In this document: positions 1 through 7,230 of the stretch, in pieces
Layout of the letters: each line of letters opens with the position of its first letter
Position numbering within the stretch: position 1 is the stretch's first letter
Assembly (NCBI RefSeq): GCF_015624505.1
Contig: NZ_CP061379.1
Coordinates: 1,860,001-1,924,000, forward strand
Direction: 5' to 3'
DNA: 64,000 bases
From: Bradyrhizobium commune
Lineage (GTDB): Bacteria > Pseudomonadota > Alphaproteobacteria > Rhizobiales > Xanthobacteraceae
The notes under the pieces: generated by a model
Told to the model about the DNA's origin: nothing
Seen by the model: the letters and a program-made list of their open reading frames with translations, nothing else
Database searches by the model: none
Position numbers and translations under genes: made by a program

Positions 1-629
1 CGGCCATCGGCGTCGGGATAGAGCTTGATGTTGACGTTGTTCGCAGTGTTCGCGGTCAGATTCTCGGGCACGTCGACGACGCCGGTGGTGCCGCGGATGC
101 CGAGCGTCGCGGTTGGCGTTGCGATCTTCATGTCGCCGGTCTTTGCTACCGCCGCCGCAACGAAGGCGACCGTACCCTTGCCGATGTCGAAGATCGCGGA
201 ATTCTGCTTGCCGCCGTCCTCGTATACGTAATTGTCGATCGTGATCCTGGCGCTGGCCGAGAGATTGAACGTGGTCGCGTCGTTGAAGGTGATGCCGAGC
301 GAGGAGTTCGACGAGGTCCGCACGACATCGTTGAGATAGATGTCGTCGCGCACCTTCAGCGGATATGAATTCTTGTCGCGGATCACGGTCGCAATTCCCG
401 TCACCGTCGCGACGTTGCCGATCGGTTCGACAGCGGTGGATTGCGCGTCCGTTGCCGGCGTCGGTGTGGCAGCCGGCGCCGGCGAGGCCGCAGGCGCCGG
501 GTGTGCTTGCGGCTGCGCCTGCGCAAGCTCGATCGCCTCAGAGGCGCACGCATCCCTTGAGCCTGCCAGCGGCAGCGCCAGCAGCGGCAAAGCAAGCACG
601 ACGCGGCGCCAAGCCACTATCAAAGCCAC
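1..629 (-). CDS. FecR-domain protein, secreted (C-terminus outside window)
   Basis: Read on the minus strand from a GTG at 629, the frame stays open to the window edge, so about 209 residues are visible and the C-terminus is missing. An N-terminal signal peptide (hydrophobic LALPLLALPLAG core, cleavage near ACAS) is followed by an Ala/Pro/Gln-rich linker. From about residue 68 it matches the FecR fold: GNVATVTGIATVIRD, then VRDDIYLNDVVRTSSNSS, an FNDATTFNLSASARI strand and TATLGIRGTTG. In the family, stand-alone periplasmic FecR domains without a membrane anchor are common and often of unknown function, so a role in iron signalling should not be assumed. An in-frame GTG at 617 is an alternative start; no strong ribosome-binding site decides between them. 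Confidence 0.7.
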   Translation of the reverse strand, partial: MALIVAWRRVVLALPLLALPLAGSRDACASEAIELAQAQPQAHPAPAASPAPAATPTPATDAQSTAVEPIGNVATVTGIATVIRDKNSYPLKVRDDIYLNDVVRTSSNSSLGITFNDATTFNLSASARITIDNYVYEDGGKQNSAIFDIGKGTVAFVAAAVAKTGDMKIATPTATLGIRGTTGVVDVPENLTANTANNVNIKLYPDADG

Positions 630-808
630 GAATGAGGTCCCGGTAAGAACGCGAGGCGAGATCGGCCGATATCAGCCGGATGTGGCTGAATGGCGGATGA
701 ACATCTGTCGCATGGGACGGGCCAACGCTCAAACGCCACGTCCCATGTCGGGGACGTGGCGCCATCATAGGAACAAGAACACTTGCCAGCGGCGGACGCC
801 GCCCTGCG

Positions 809-1543
809 TCAGCTCACGCGCTTCCACGTCTCGCCGCCGCAGACCATGCCGCCCAAGGCACAGCCCTGCACGCGCAGCGCGTCCGGGCTCTTCAGCGCGA
901 TCGTCGAGTCGTAGTTCTTGCCGGACCTCGGATCGCGGATGCTGCCACTCCACTTGGCGCCGTCGGGCTTCATATTGATCAGGATCAGCTCGTGGTTCTT
1001 CTCGGCATAGCCGCAGAGATTGGAGCCGCACTGTTCGACGCGGACATTGCCCTTGTTCTGTTCGGTCGCCCATACGCCGATTGGCGTATTCGCGGTCGGC
1101 GCGGACGCGGCGGCCACCGGAGCGGGTGCGGCAGGCGGCGCAGGAGGTACAGCGACCGGCGCGGGCTGCGTCGTCTTGTCGAAGCCGACTGACGGAGCGG
1201 CAGCAATCGTCGTTGCGGGAGCGGGAGCCGCGGGCGCGGCTGGCGCGGTCGCCTGAACCGGCGCCTGCTGCGCTGGAGCTGGTGCGGGCGGCGCGGCGGC
1301 GGGAGCCGGCGCGTCGTCGTCGTGCTTGGACCCAAGGTTGTTGAGATTGATGTCGTTCAGCTTGATCGGCTTGTCCGACAGGCTAGGGGCCACGACGGTG
1401 ACGCAATTGAGCGAGGCGCAATTGCGCGACCTCTCGATGCGGATATTCTGGCCGTCGACCTGGAACGAGATCGAATTGCCGGCATGCGCGACGGCGGTCG
1501 AAGCGAGGAAGAGTGCAGTGGCGGCGATGGTGAGCTTGTTCAT
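809..1543 (-). CDS. Secreted DUF2147-type protein (paralogue A)
   Basis: A 244-residue exported protein. A signal peptide (MNKLTIAATALFLASTAVAHA) is followed by a short Cys-containing module (SRNCASLNCVTV), a long Pro/Ala-rich linker at about residues 75-150, and a C-terminal domain that resembles DUF2147: PIGVWATEQNKGNVRVEQCG, NLCGYA, SGSIRDPRSGKNYDSTI and CGGETWKRV. The ATG at 1543 is preferred because GGAGG lies five bases upstream. A TTG four codons earlier would place that ribosome-binding site inside the gene. It is divergent from a paralogue starting at 1739 with the same layout. The function of DUF2147 proteins is largely unknown; a periplasmic or envelope role is inferred from the signal peptide and the paired cysteines. 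Confidence 0.8.
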   Translation of the reverse strand: MNKLTIAATALFLASTAVAHAGNSISFQVDGQNIRIERSRNCASLNCVTVVAPSLSDKPIKLNDINLNNLGSKHDDDAPAPAAAPPAPAPAQQAPVQATAPAAPAAPAPATTIAAAPSVGFDKTTQPAPVAVPPAPPAAPAPVAAASAPTANTPIGVWATEQNKGNVRVEQCGSNLCGYAEKNHELILINMKPDGAKWSGSIRDPRSGKNYDSTIALKSPDALRVQGCALGGMVCGGETWKRVS

Positions 1544-1738
1544 GACAGCCTCCAAAATTGCGTGATCCCGTGATGGCCTGAAGTCGCCGACGCGGTGAAT
1601 GTGGTTCGGACCCTATGCCGGGCTTGTCCGGACTTCTGTGATGGATGTCACAACGGCTCGCGCCGCTCCTCGGTGAGGCAGCGCACATTCAGCCGCGGTT
1701 CATCGGCGTAACGTCGTCGCGACACGAAGGAGGCGTCG

Positions 1739-2560
1739 ATGAAGCGGCTTGCGACTTCGCTTGGCATTTTGATCGCACTGACGGCGATTGCGCCCGCGGC
1801 ACACGCCAATTCCTACGACTTCGCGTTCCGCGGCCGAAGGTTCCACGTCGAAGCCCCACGCAACTGCCGTTCGGCATCTTGCGTTTCGATCTCCTCAACG
1901 CGCGGCATCCAGCCATCCCAGGGCGTCGACACAACCCCGGTCTCACCTCCTGCGCCGGTGCCGGTGGCTGCGACGCCGCAGCCGAACTGCCCGCCAGCCC
2001 CGATCAGACCGCCTCAAGCGACCGTCGTGCCGCAACCGGCACCACCGCCTGCGCCCGTCCTTGCAGCCACGGCGTCCCGGCCCGCCACCCTGTCACCCAC
2101 GCCGAGCCTCGCGCCGCCGCACATCGACCCGCCACAAACGATATCTCTCGATCCGCCGCGCATTGCGCCCGCGCCTGTCGCGATCTCACCGCCGAGTGCC
2201 GATGAGCCGGCCGATTCACCGCTCGGCCAATGGGAGAGCGCAGGCGCCAAGAGTGCGGTCCGCATCGAACGTTGCGGTCCCGCGCTGTGCGGCTATGCGC
2301 TGACGGAGGCTTCAACCAAGGGCGAGAGCGTGCTCGTCAACATGATGCCGAAATCGGACGGCGTCTGGGCCGGTAACATCTACAGCCGTGCCAGCGGCCA
2401 CACTTATTATGCGACGATGAGGCTGAAGGCATCCGGCAAGCTCCACGTCGAAGCCTGCGCCCTCGGCCATTTCTGGTGCACCGGCAACGACTGGACGCGG
2501 GTCGAGGAGGGGCGTGAGCCGGTGATCACGAGATCGCGGCAATGGAGTGCGCGGTCGTAA
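1739..2560 (+). CDS. Secreted DUF2147-type protein (paralogue B)
   Basis: A 273-residue protein with a signal peptide (MKRLATSLGILIALTAIAPAAHA), a short module with two cysteines (PRNCRSASCVSI) that mirrors paralogue A, a proline-rich linker (about residues 60-160) and a C-terminal DUF2147-like domain (PLGQWESAGAKSAVRIERCG, LCGYAL, GNIYSRASGHTYYATM, CTGNDWTRV). AGGAGG six bases before the ATG fixes the start. The two genes are transcribed away from each other from a gap of about 195 bp, consistent with an inverted local duplication. The four domain cysteines probably form disulfides in the periplasm (inference). Confidence 0.78.
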   Translation: MKRLATSLGILIALTAIAPAAHANSYDFAFRGRRFHVEAPRNCRSASCVSISSTRGIQPSQGVDTTPVSPPAPVPVAATPQPNCPPAPIRPPQATVVPQPAPPPAPVLAATASRPATLSPTPSLAPPHIDPPQTISLDPPRIAPAPVAISPPSADEPADSPLGQWESAGAKSAVRIERCGPALCGYALTEASTKGESVLVNMMPKSDGVWAGNIYSRASGHTYYATMRLKASGKLHVEACALGHFWCTGNDWTRVEEGREPVITRSRQWSARS

Positions 2561-2597
2561 TCGATGAATTTCTCTTACCCTCCAGGGCAGGGTGTAA

Positions 2598-2876
2598 ATC
2601 CCCTATCCAATTTGTCATCGTCCTACACCGAACCTGCCGCGCGGCAGGGGCGCGCTGCTGTTTGACGGCGCGGTCTGCGATGCGCAGTTCGGTGCGCCGC
2701 AGAACGGTACGGCGACATCGGCCGAGTACAAGCGCTGCATGCGTTCGCGCCGCTGGCGCTTCGATCACACCAGGCGCGAGAAGGACGATCGCTATCCAGA
2801 TCCAGATAATCCCGGCATGATGTGCCGCGATTTCAAGATCGGCGGCATCACCGGATCGGACTGCTCCAACTTCTGA
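2598..2876 (+). pseudogene. 5'-truncated remnant of a small secreted-type protein gene
   Basis: A frame open from just after an in-frame TAA (2595-2597) to TGA 2874-2876 reads convincingly as protein in its second half ([18 protein letters not shown], then [38 protein letters not shown]). It has no ATG start, ribosome-binding site or signal peptide. Conserved-looking Cys, Trp and DPDNPG residues suggest the mature part of a small cysteine-containing exported protein whose 5' end is lost. The 17-base sequence CACCGAACCTGCCGCGC at 2626-2642, at the start of the plausible part, recurs at 2966-2982 just before the next gene, hinting at a rearrangement. It could be a complete gene only with a non-standard start; I consider that less likely. 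Confidence 0.5.
2626..2642 (+). repeat. 17-bp direct repeat, copy 1
   Basis: CACCGAACCTGCCGCGC is found here and again, exactly, at 2966-2982, 340 bp downstream. It brackets the truncated gene remnant and touches the start of the extensin-like gene. Confidence 0.7.
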
Positions 2877-2965
2877 AGCGACTTTGCCCGGTCGCGCGCA
2901 TTGCGGGCGGCCGGCATGGTTAACCGAAACTGAAATCGAAACGCTAAAGAGTCTTTAAGTAAATT

Positions 2966-2982
2966 CACCGAACCTGCCGCGC
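2966..2982 (+). repeat. 17-bp direct repeat, copy 2
   Basis: Exact second copy of CACCGAACCTGCCGCGC, ending one base before the ATG of the extensin-like gene. Confidence 0.7.
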
Positions 2983-4179
2983 ATGACGCGCGGAGTTCGT
3001 TTGTATCTCGTCGGCTCCATCGTCCTTGTATCGCTTGCGGGTTGCGGTCGTGGCTTCTTCCAGGCCGAACGCGAACCGTGGCGGGCCGAGGCCGAAGCAG
3101 CGTGCCTGAAATCCGGTGCGGTGAAAGAGAGCGCGGACATCGTCCGCATCGATCCGATCTCCGGTCCCGGCATGTGCGGCGCCGAGTTCCCGCTGAAGGT
3201 CGCCGCGATCGGCGACCCCTCCTCGAGCTATGGCTTTGCCGACGAGGAGCTGCGCCCGCCCGGGAGCATCGGCAACCAGCCGCGCTGGCCGATGACGCAG
3301 CCGCAATCGAACTATCCGGCGTCCGGCTATCCGCAGCGACAAAATTATCCCGAAGCGGCCGTGCGCCAGCCCACCGGCTATGGCGCGTCCTCCGGCCCGG
3401 TCTCGCTCAGCGCGCCCGGCGTGGCGCCGCAGGAAGACGAGATCGACCTGCCGCCCGAGGGCACCGACGCCGCAGGAGCGGCGCGCTACATGAACGCGCC
3501 GAGCTATCCGGCGCGACAGCCGGCACCCTATTCGCAGGCTCCGGAGCAGCAGCCGCTGCCGCGCCTTGGCCCAGTGCAGGGCAATCCCGTCACCGCCGTC
3601 GGTCCCGTCGCGGTGAAGCCGACCGCGACGCTCGCCTGTCCGATCGTGTCCGAGCTCGACCGCTGGTTTGCCGACACCGTGCAGCCTTCGGCGATGCGCT
3701 GGTTCGGCCAGCGTGTGGTCGAGATCAAGCAGATCTCCGCCTATTCCTGCCGCGGCATGAACGGCAATCCGCACGCCCACATTTCCGAGCATGCCTTCGG
3801 CAATGCGCTCGACGTCGCCGGCTTCACGCTCGCGGACGGCCGCCGCATCTTGGTGAAGGATGGCTGGCACGGTCTGCCTGAGGAGCAGGGCTTTCTGCGC
3901 GACGTGCAATCGGGCGCCTGCGCACATTTCACCACGGTGCTCGCGCCGGGCTCCAACGTCTATCACTACGATCACATCCACGTCGATCTGATGCGCCGCG
4001 CCAGCCGCCGCCTGATCTGCCAGCCGGCCGCCGTCTCCGGCGAAGAGGTCGCCGCCCGCGCGCAGGGGCGTAACCCCTACGCCAACACCCGCGATCCCTA
4101 CGTCACCGGCTCGCTCGGCGCGCGCAAGAGCGGCAAGCACGAGAAGATCAACGAGGAAGACGAGTTCTCGGACGATTAG
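2983..4179 (+). CDS. Extensin-like family lipoprotein
   Basis: A 398-residue protein. The N-terminus is a lipoprotein signal (LYLVGSIVLVSLAGC; Cys about residue 21), so it is probably lipid-anchored in the envelope. A Pro/Gln/Tyr-rich low-complexity region follows (about residues 100-205). The C-terminal domain is the extensin-like / DUF882-related fold (CPIVSELDRWFADTVQPSA, SYSC-type YSCRGMNG, HISEHAFGNALDVAGF, YHYDHIHVD). In this fold the SEH...D and H.H residues resemble the metal site of VanY/LAS D-Ala-D-Ala peptidases, so a peptidoglycan-related activity is plausible but not proved. No Shine-Dalgarno precedes the ATG. A TTG six codons in (3001) has GGAG just upstream and is an alternative that keeps the lipobox. 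Confidence 0.8.
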   Translation: MTRGVRLYLVGSIVLVSLAGCGRGFFQAEREPWRAEAEAACLKSGAVKESADIVRIDPISGPGMCGAEFPLKVAAIGDPSSSYGFADEELRPPGSIGNQPRWPMTQPQSNYPASGYPQRQNYPEAAVRQPTGYGASSGPVSLSAPGVAPQEDEIDLPPEGTDAAGAARYMNAPSYPARQPAPYSQAPEQQPLPRLGPVQGNPVTAVGPVAVKPTATLACPIVSELDRWFADTVQPSAMRWFGQRVVEIKQISAYSCRGMNGNPHAHISEHAFGNALDVAGFTLADGRRILVKDGWHGLPEEQGFLRDVQSGACAHFTTVLAPGSNVYHYDHIHVDLMRRASRRLICQPAAVSGEEVAARAQGRNPYANTRDPYVTGSLGARKSGKHEKINEEDEFSDD

Positions 4180-4194
4180 TCTAGCGCCTCGCCA

Positions 4195-4264
4195 GTAGCC
4201 CGGATGGAGCGAAGCGCAATCCGGGACAGCATCCCCGCATTTCGCTTCGCTCCATGCGGGCTAC
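4195..4264. repeat. Palindromic intergenic repeat (GTAGCCCGGATGGAGC family), copy 1
   Basis: The arms GTAGCCCGGATGGAGCGAAG and CTTCGCTCCATGCGGGCTAC are near-inverted copies around a short centre, so the unit can fold into a long hairpin. The first 31 bases (4195-4225) occur again, exactly and inverted, at 49546-49576. It sits between two co-directional genes and ends 15 bp before the next start codon. Confidence 0.85.
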
Positions 4265-4279
4265 GACCACGTCAACGAG

Positions 4280-4858
4280 ATGACCTCCATCGTCCGCTAT
4301 CTCACCCATCCACAGGTGCAAATCGATCCCGCTGTGCCGGTTCCACAATGGGGCCTGAGCGAGGTCGGGTGCGCGCGCACCGAGACGGCGGCGAAGGCGA
4401 GCTGGCTTGCGAACACAAGGCAGATCGTCTCCAGCGGCGAGCGCAAGGCGATCGAGACCGCCGAGATCGTCGCGAGCCGGCTTGGCCTCATGATCGAGAT
4501 CCGCGAGGCCATGCATGAGAACGATCGCTCGGCGACGGGCTTTCTCGTGGCGGCCGAGTTCGAGCAGGTTGCCGACCAGTTTTTCGCTGAGCCTCATCTC
4601 AGCATTCGCGGCTGGGAGCGCGCCATCGATGCGCAGGCGCGTATCGTGCGCGAAGCGGAAGCAGTGCTCGCGCGCAATCGCCCGGGCGACATTCTCTTCG
4701 TCGGCCACGGCGCCGTCGGCACGCTGCTGTTCTGCCATTATGCCGGCCATCCCATCGATCGCGTCCACGATCAGCCGGCCGGTGGCGGCAGCTGCTTCGC
4801 GTTCGCACGAGACGGGCGCCGTGTCCTGCATGGCTGGCGCAGAATGGAAGATGTCTGA
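4280..4858 (+). CDS. Histidine phosphatase-like protein (phosphoglycerate mutase superfamily)
   Basis: A 192-residue protein with the histidine phosphatase layout: an N-terminal strand with a candidate catalytic His (RYLTHPQVQ, His about residue 10), then GLSEVG, the basic SGERKAIETAEIVA segment that follows the phosphate pocket, and the second His motif FVGHGAVGTLL near residue 142. The usual RHG(E) motif is replaced by THPQ, so the Arg before the catalytic His is not in its normal place (see findings). Only a weak ribosome-binding site precedes the ATG, which lies directly after the palindromic repeat. The substrate cannot be told from sequence; no phosphosugar gene is nearby. Confidence 0.72.
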   Translation: MTSIVRYLTHPQVQIDPAVPVPQWGLSEVGCARTETAAKASWLANTRQIVSSGERKAIETAEIVASRLGLMIEIREAMHENDRSATGFLVAAEFEQVADQFFAEPHLSIRGWERAIDAQARIVREAEAVLARNRPGDILFVGHGAVGTLLFCHYAGHPIDRVHDQPAGGGSCFAFARDGRRVLHGWRRMEDV

Positions 4859-4861
4859 GGG

Positions 4862-5497
4862 CTAGCTCGCCCGATACGCCGCCAAGAACATCCGCGTCGC
4901 GCTGTCGATCACTTCAGCCATGCGCTCTTCCGACGGCGGTGGCGCGGCCTGGAAGACGAAGGGCAGGAAGAGCGAGGCCTTGCACAATTCCATGAACTGA
5001 GAGGCGGCGAGGTCGCAATCGTCGATCTTGAGATCGCCGGAGGCGACATGGGCTTTGAGATATTCGGACAGCCGGTTGATGGTCTTGTCCAGCACGCGCA
5101 GGTAATAGCGGCGGCCGACGTCGGGCATGCGCTCGGCGATCGCCATCACGGTGCGGATCGCCGATCCACCGCCGGGCCGGCACAGCAGATGGAGATAGGC
5201 CGCGCCAAATTCCTTCAGCGTGGTCTCGGCGTCGCGCACCGGATCGAAGTTGAACACGACCTGGCCGTGCTGGAGCGCTTCCTCTTCGAGGATCGCTTCG
5301 AACAGGGCGCATTTGTCGGCGAAGTAGACGTAGAGCGTGCCCTTCGAGACCGCGGCCGCGCGCGCGATCTCGCCCATACTGGACCCGTCAAAACCGAGAT
5401 CCATGAACACCTTGCGGGCGCCGTCCAGGATCTGGCGGCGCTTCGAGCTGTCCTCTTCGGAGACGACGTGCAGATGTTCGCGGTCGGCTGCAACCAT
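4862..5497 (-). CDS. TetR/AcrR family transcriptional regulator of the adjacent efflux genes
   Basis: A 211-residue regulator. The TetR helix-turn-helix lies at about residues 20-65 (RQILDGARKVFMDLGFDGSSMGEIA then VSKGTLYVYF, with KCALFEAIL). The rest is an all-helical ligand-binding/dimerisation domain of the AefR-like type. It is divergent from the HlyD-type gene starting at 5695. The intergenic region contains a 23-bp palindrome (5594-5616), so by analogy it represses the efflux pair and probably itself until an effector binds. The effector is unknown. Confidence 0.88.
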   Translation of the reverse strand: MVAADREHLHVVSEEDSSKRRQILDGARKVFMDLGFDGSSMGEIARAAAVSKGTLYVYFADKCALFEAILEEEALQHGQVVFNFDPVRDAETTLKEFGAAYLHLLCRPGGGSAIRTVMAIAERMPDVGRRYYLRVLDKTINRLSEYLKAHVASGDLKIDDCDLAASQFMELCKASLFLPFVFQAAPPPSEERMAEVIDSATRMFLAAYRAS

Positions 5498-5593
5498 TGG
5501 TTTAGGGTCTCGAAAGGTTTTGGGCAGGGTCTCGAACCATGAAACCCGAATAAAGGATTCGGGCCAGTAGGGTCCAACGCGGGAATAATGTAT

Positions 5594-5616
5594 ATTGACC
5601 GAACCGTTCGGTCAAT
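5594..5616. promoter_or_regulatory. Probable TetR operator between regulator and efflux genes
   Basis: Arms ATTGACCGAAC and GTTCGGTCAAT are perfect inverted repeats of 11 bases around a single central C. The site is 96 bp before the TetR start and 78 bp before the HlyD start. It has the form and position of operators bound by TetR-family dimers; binding by the neighbouring regulator is inferred. Confidence 0.8.
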
Positions 5617-5694
5617 GGTATTTGGGGTGGATGACCGGGAGGAGGCCGCGTGGCGGCCCGTCCTGCATCGCGCTTTTTTATTGGGGAGGCCTTT

Positions 5695-7014
5695 ATGGCC
5701 ACATCGAGAGACCAGGCTGCGCGCGTCCTTCGCCAGGAAGCGGTGGAGACGAGTTCGGCGAACGGTGACGCGGCGACCGAGAAATCGGCCGCGCTGGCCG
5801 AGCAGCTGCGATCTCATGTGGCCGAGGAAACCAAGCGCCGCCCCGGCGAGGCGCCGGAGAAGCCTGCGACCGACAAGCCGGCCGCTGATCAGCCCGCCCC
5901 CCAGGCGGCTGCTGCCGCGCCAAAATCCGGCAAGCGCAAATTCGTCATGATGGGCATCGGCCTCGTGCTGGCGCTCGCGGCCGCGAGCTATGCCGGCTAC
6001 TACACGCTGGTCGGCCGCTTCTATGTCTCAACCGACGACGCCTATGTCCGCGCCAACAACACCATGCTCGGCGCGCGCGTGGCCGGCCATATCTCCTCGA
6101 TTCTCGCCGGCGACAACACGCTGGTGCATGCCGGTGACACCATCCTTCGTATCGACGACGGCGACTACAAGATTGCGGTCGACGCGGCTGCGACCCGGAT
6201 CGGCACCCAGCAGGCCACCATCGATCGCATCGGCCGCCAGATCGCGGCGCTCGACAGCCAGGTCGTGCAGGCCAAGGCGCAGCTCGTCTCCGCCGAAGCC
6301 GGTCTCAAGCGCGCCGATCTCGACTATGAGCGCCAGCAGGCGCTGAGCAGCAAGGGCTTTGCCTCGCGCGCCACGTTCGAGACCTCGGAAGCCGGACGCG
6401 ACCAGGGCGCTGCCGCCGTCAAGGCCGCACAGGCCGCCTACGACGTTGCGGTCAGCAATGTCGACGTCGCCAAGGCCCAGCAGGCCGAGGCGCAGGCGCA
6501 GCTTGCCGAGCTCAAGACCACGCTGGCCAAGGCCGAACGTGACCTCTCCTTCACCGCGGTGCGCGCGCCCATCGACGGCATCTTCTCTAACCGTCTCGTC
6601 AGCGCCGGCGACTTCATCGCGGTCGGCCAGCGTCTCGGCAATGTTGTGCCGCTCGACGACGTCTATATCGATGCCAATTTCAAGGAGACCCAGCTCAAGC
6701 GGATCCGTCCCGGTCAGCCGGTCACGATCAAGGTCGACGCCTACGGCATGCGCAAGTTTGCCGGCGTCGTCGAGAGCATCGCGGCCGGCTCCGGTTCGGT
6801 GTTCACGCTGCTGCCGCCGGATAACGCCACCGGCAACTTCACCAAGATCGTGCAGCGCGTGCCGGTCCGCATCCGCGTGCCGAAGTCGGTCGCCAGGCAG
6901 AACCTGCTCCGCGCCGGCATGTCGGTCTACGCGAGCGTCGACACCAACAAGGGTGCCGCCGACGCCGACAGCGAGATCGACCTCGACGATCCCACCATGA
7001 TCCATCCGCAGTAG
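5695..7014 (+). CDS. HlyD/EmrA-type membrane fusion protein
   Basis: A 439-residue periplasmic adaptor. After a cytoplasmic N-terminus rich in Ala/Lys/Pro comes one membrane segment (about residues 83-103, KFVMMGIGLVLALAAASYAG). The typical YVSTDDAYVRANNTMLGARV and VAGHI strands start the lipoyl-like half-motif. A long alpha-helical hairpin follows (about 165-275, many Ala/Gln/Lys), then the second lipoyl half (LSFTAVRAPIDGIFSN) and a beta-barrel (NFKETQLKRIRPGQPVTIK). The ATG at 5695 has GGGGAGG five bases upstream; an in-frame GTG at 5650 is less likely. With the MFS gene downstream it should form an EmrAB-like tripartite pump with an outer-membrane channel encoded elsewhere. Confidence 0.88.
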   Translation: MATSRDQAARVLRQEAVETSSANGDAATEKSAALAEQLRSHVAEETKRRPGEAPEKPATDKPAADQPAPQAAAAAPKSGKRKFVMMGIGLVLALAAASYAGYYTLVGRFYVSTDDAYVRANNTMLGARVAGHISSILAGDNTLVHAGDTILRIDDGDYKIAVDAAATRIGTQQATIDRIGRQIAALDSQVVQAKAQLVSAEAGLKRADLDYERQQALSSKGFASRATFETSEAGRDQGAAAVKAAQAAYDVAVSNVDVAKAQQAEAQAQLAELKTTLAKAERDLSFTAVRAPIDGIFSNRLVSAGDFIAVGQRLGNVVPLDDVYIDANFKETQLKRIRPGQPVTIKVDAYGMRKFAGVVESIAAGSGSVFTLLPPDNATGNFTKIVQRVPVRIRVPKSVARQNLLRAGMSVYASVDTNKGAADADSEIDLDDPTMIHPQ

Positions 7015-7024
7015 GACGTACTGC

Positions 7025-7192
7025 GATGAGGTCTCACGCCCCCTTGCCCCGCGCGCAGGTGCGCTCCCTCTCCCGCTTGCGGGAGAGGGCTGGGGAGAGG
7101 GTGTCTCCGCCGGCGAGACTCCCCAAGAGGATAGAGCCCTCACCCGCCGCGCTCTTTGAGCGCGTCGACCTCTCCCGCAAGCGGGAGGGGGG
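7025..7192. repeat. CTCTCCC-type palindromic intergenic repeat, copy 1
   Basis: This stretch holds two short palindromes, CCCTCTCCCGCTTGCGGGAG (from 7066) and CCTCTCCCGCAAGCGGGAGG (from 7169), which are also inverted copies of each other. The left edge GATGAGGTCTCAC matches the left edge of a related unit at 36360 (GATGAGGGTCTCAC). It lies inside the efflux operon, between the adaptor and transporter genes, where its hairpins could affect mRNA stability. Confidence 0.7.
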
Positions 7193-7230
7193 TACCCAAC
7201 TCGCAGCTTGCTTGGATCAGAGCTGATACC

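Noticed and set aside
2965..4140. Long antisense frame (391 aa) opposite the extensin-like gene
   Set aside because: High-GC shadow frame; Arg/Ala/Gly-rich without motifs, while the plus-strand protein has a lipobox and a conserved domain.
5650..5694. GTG start giving a 15-residue extension of the HlyD protein
   Set aside because: The ATG at 5695 has a strong, well-spaced ribosome-binding site; the extension would lie close to the operator region.
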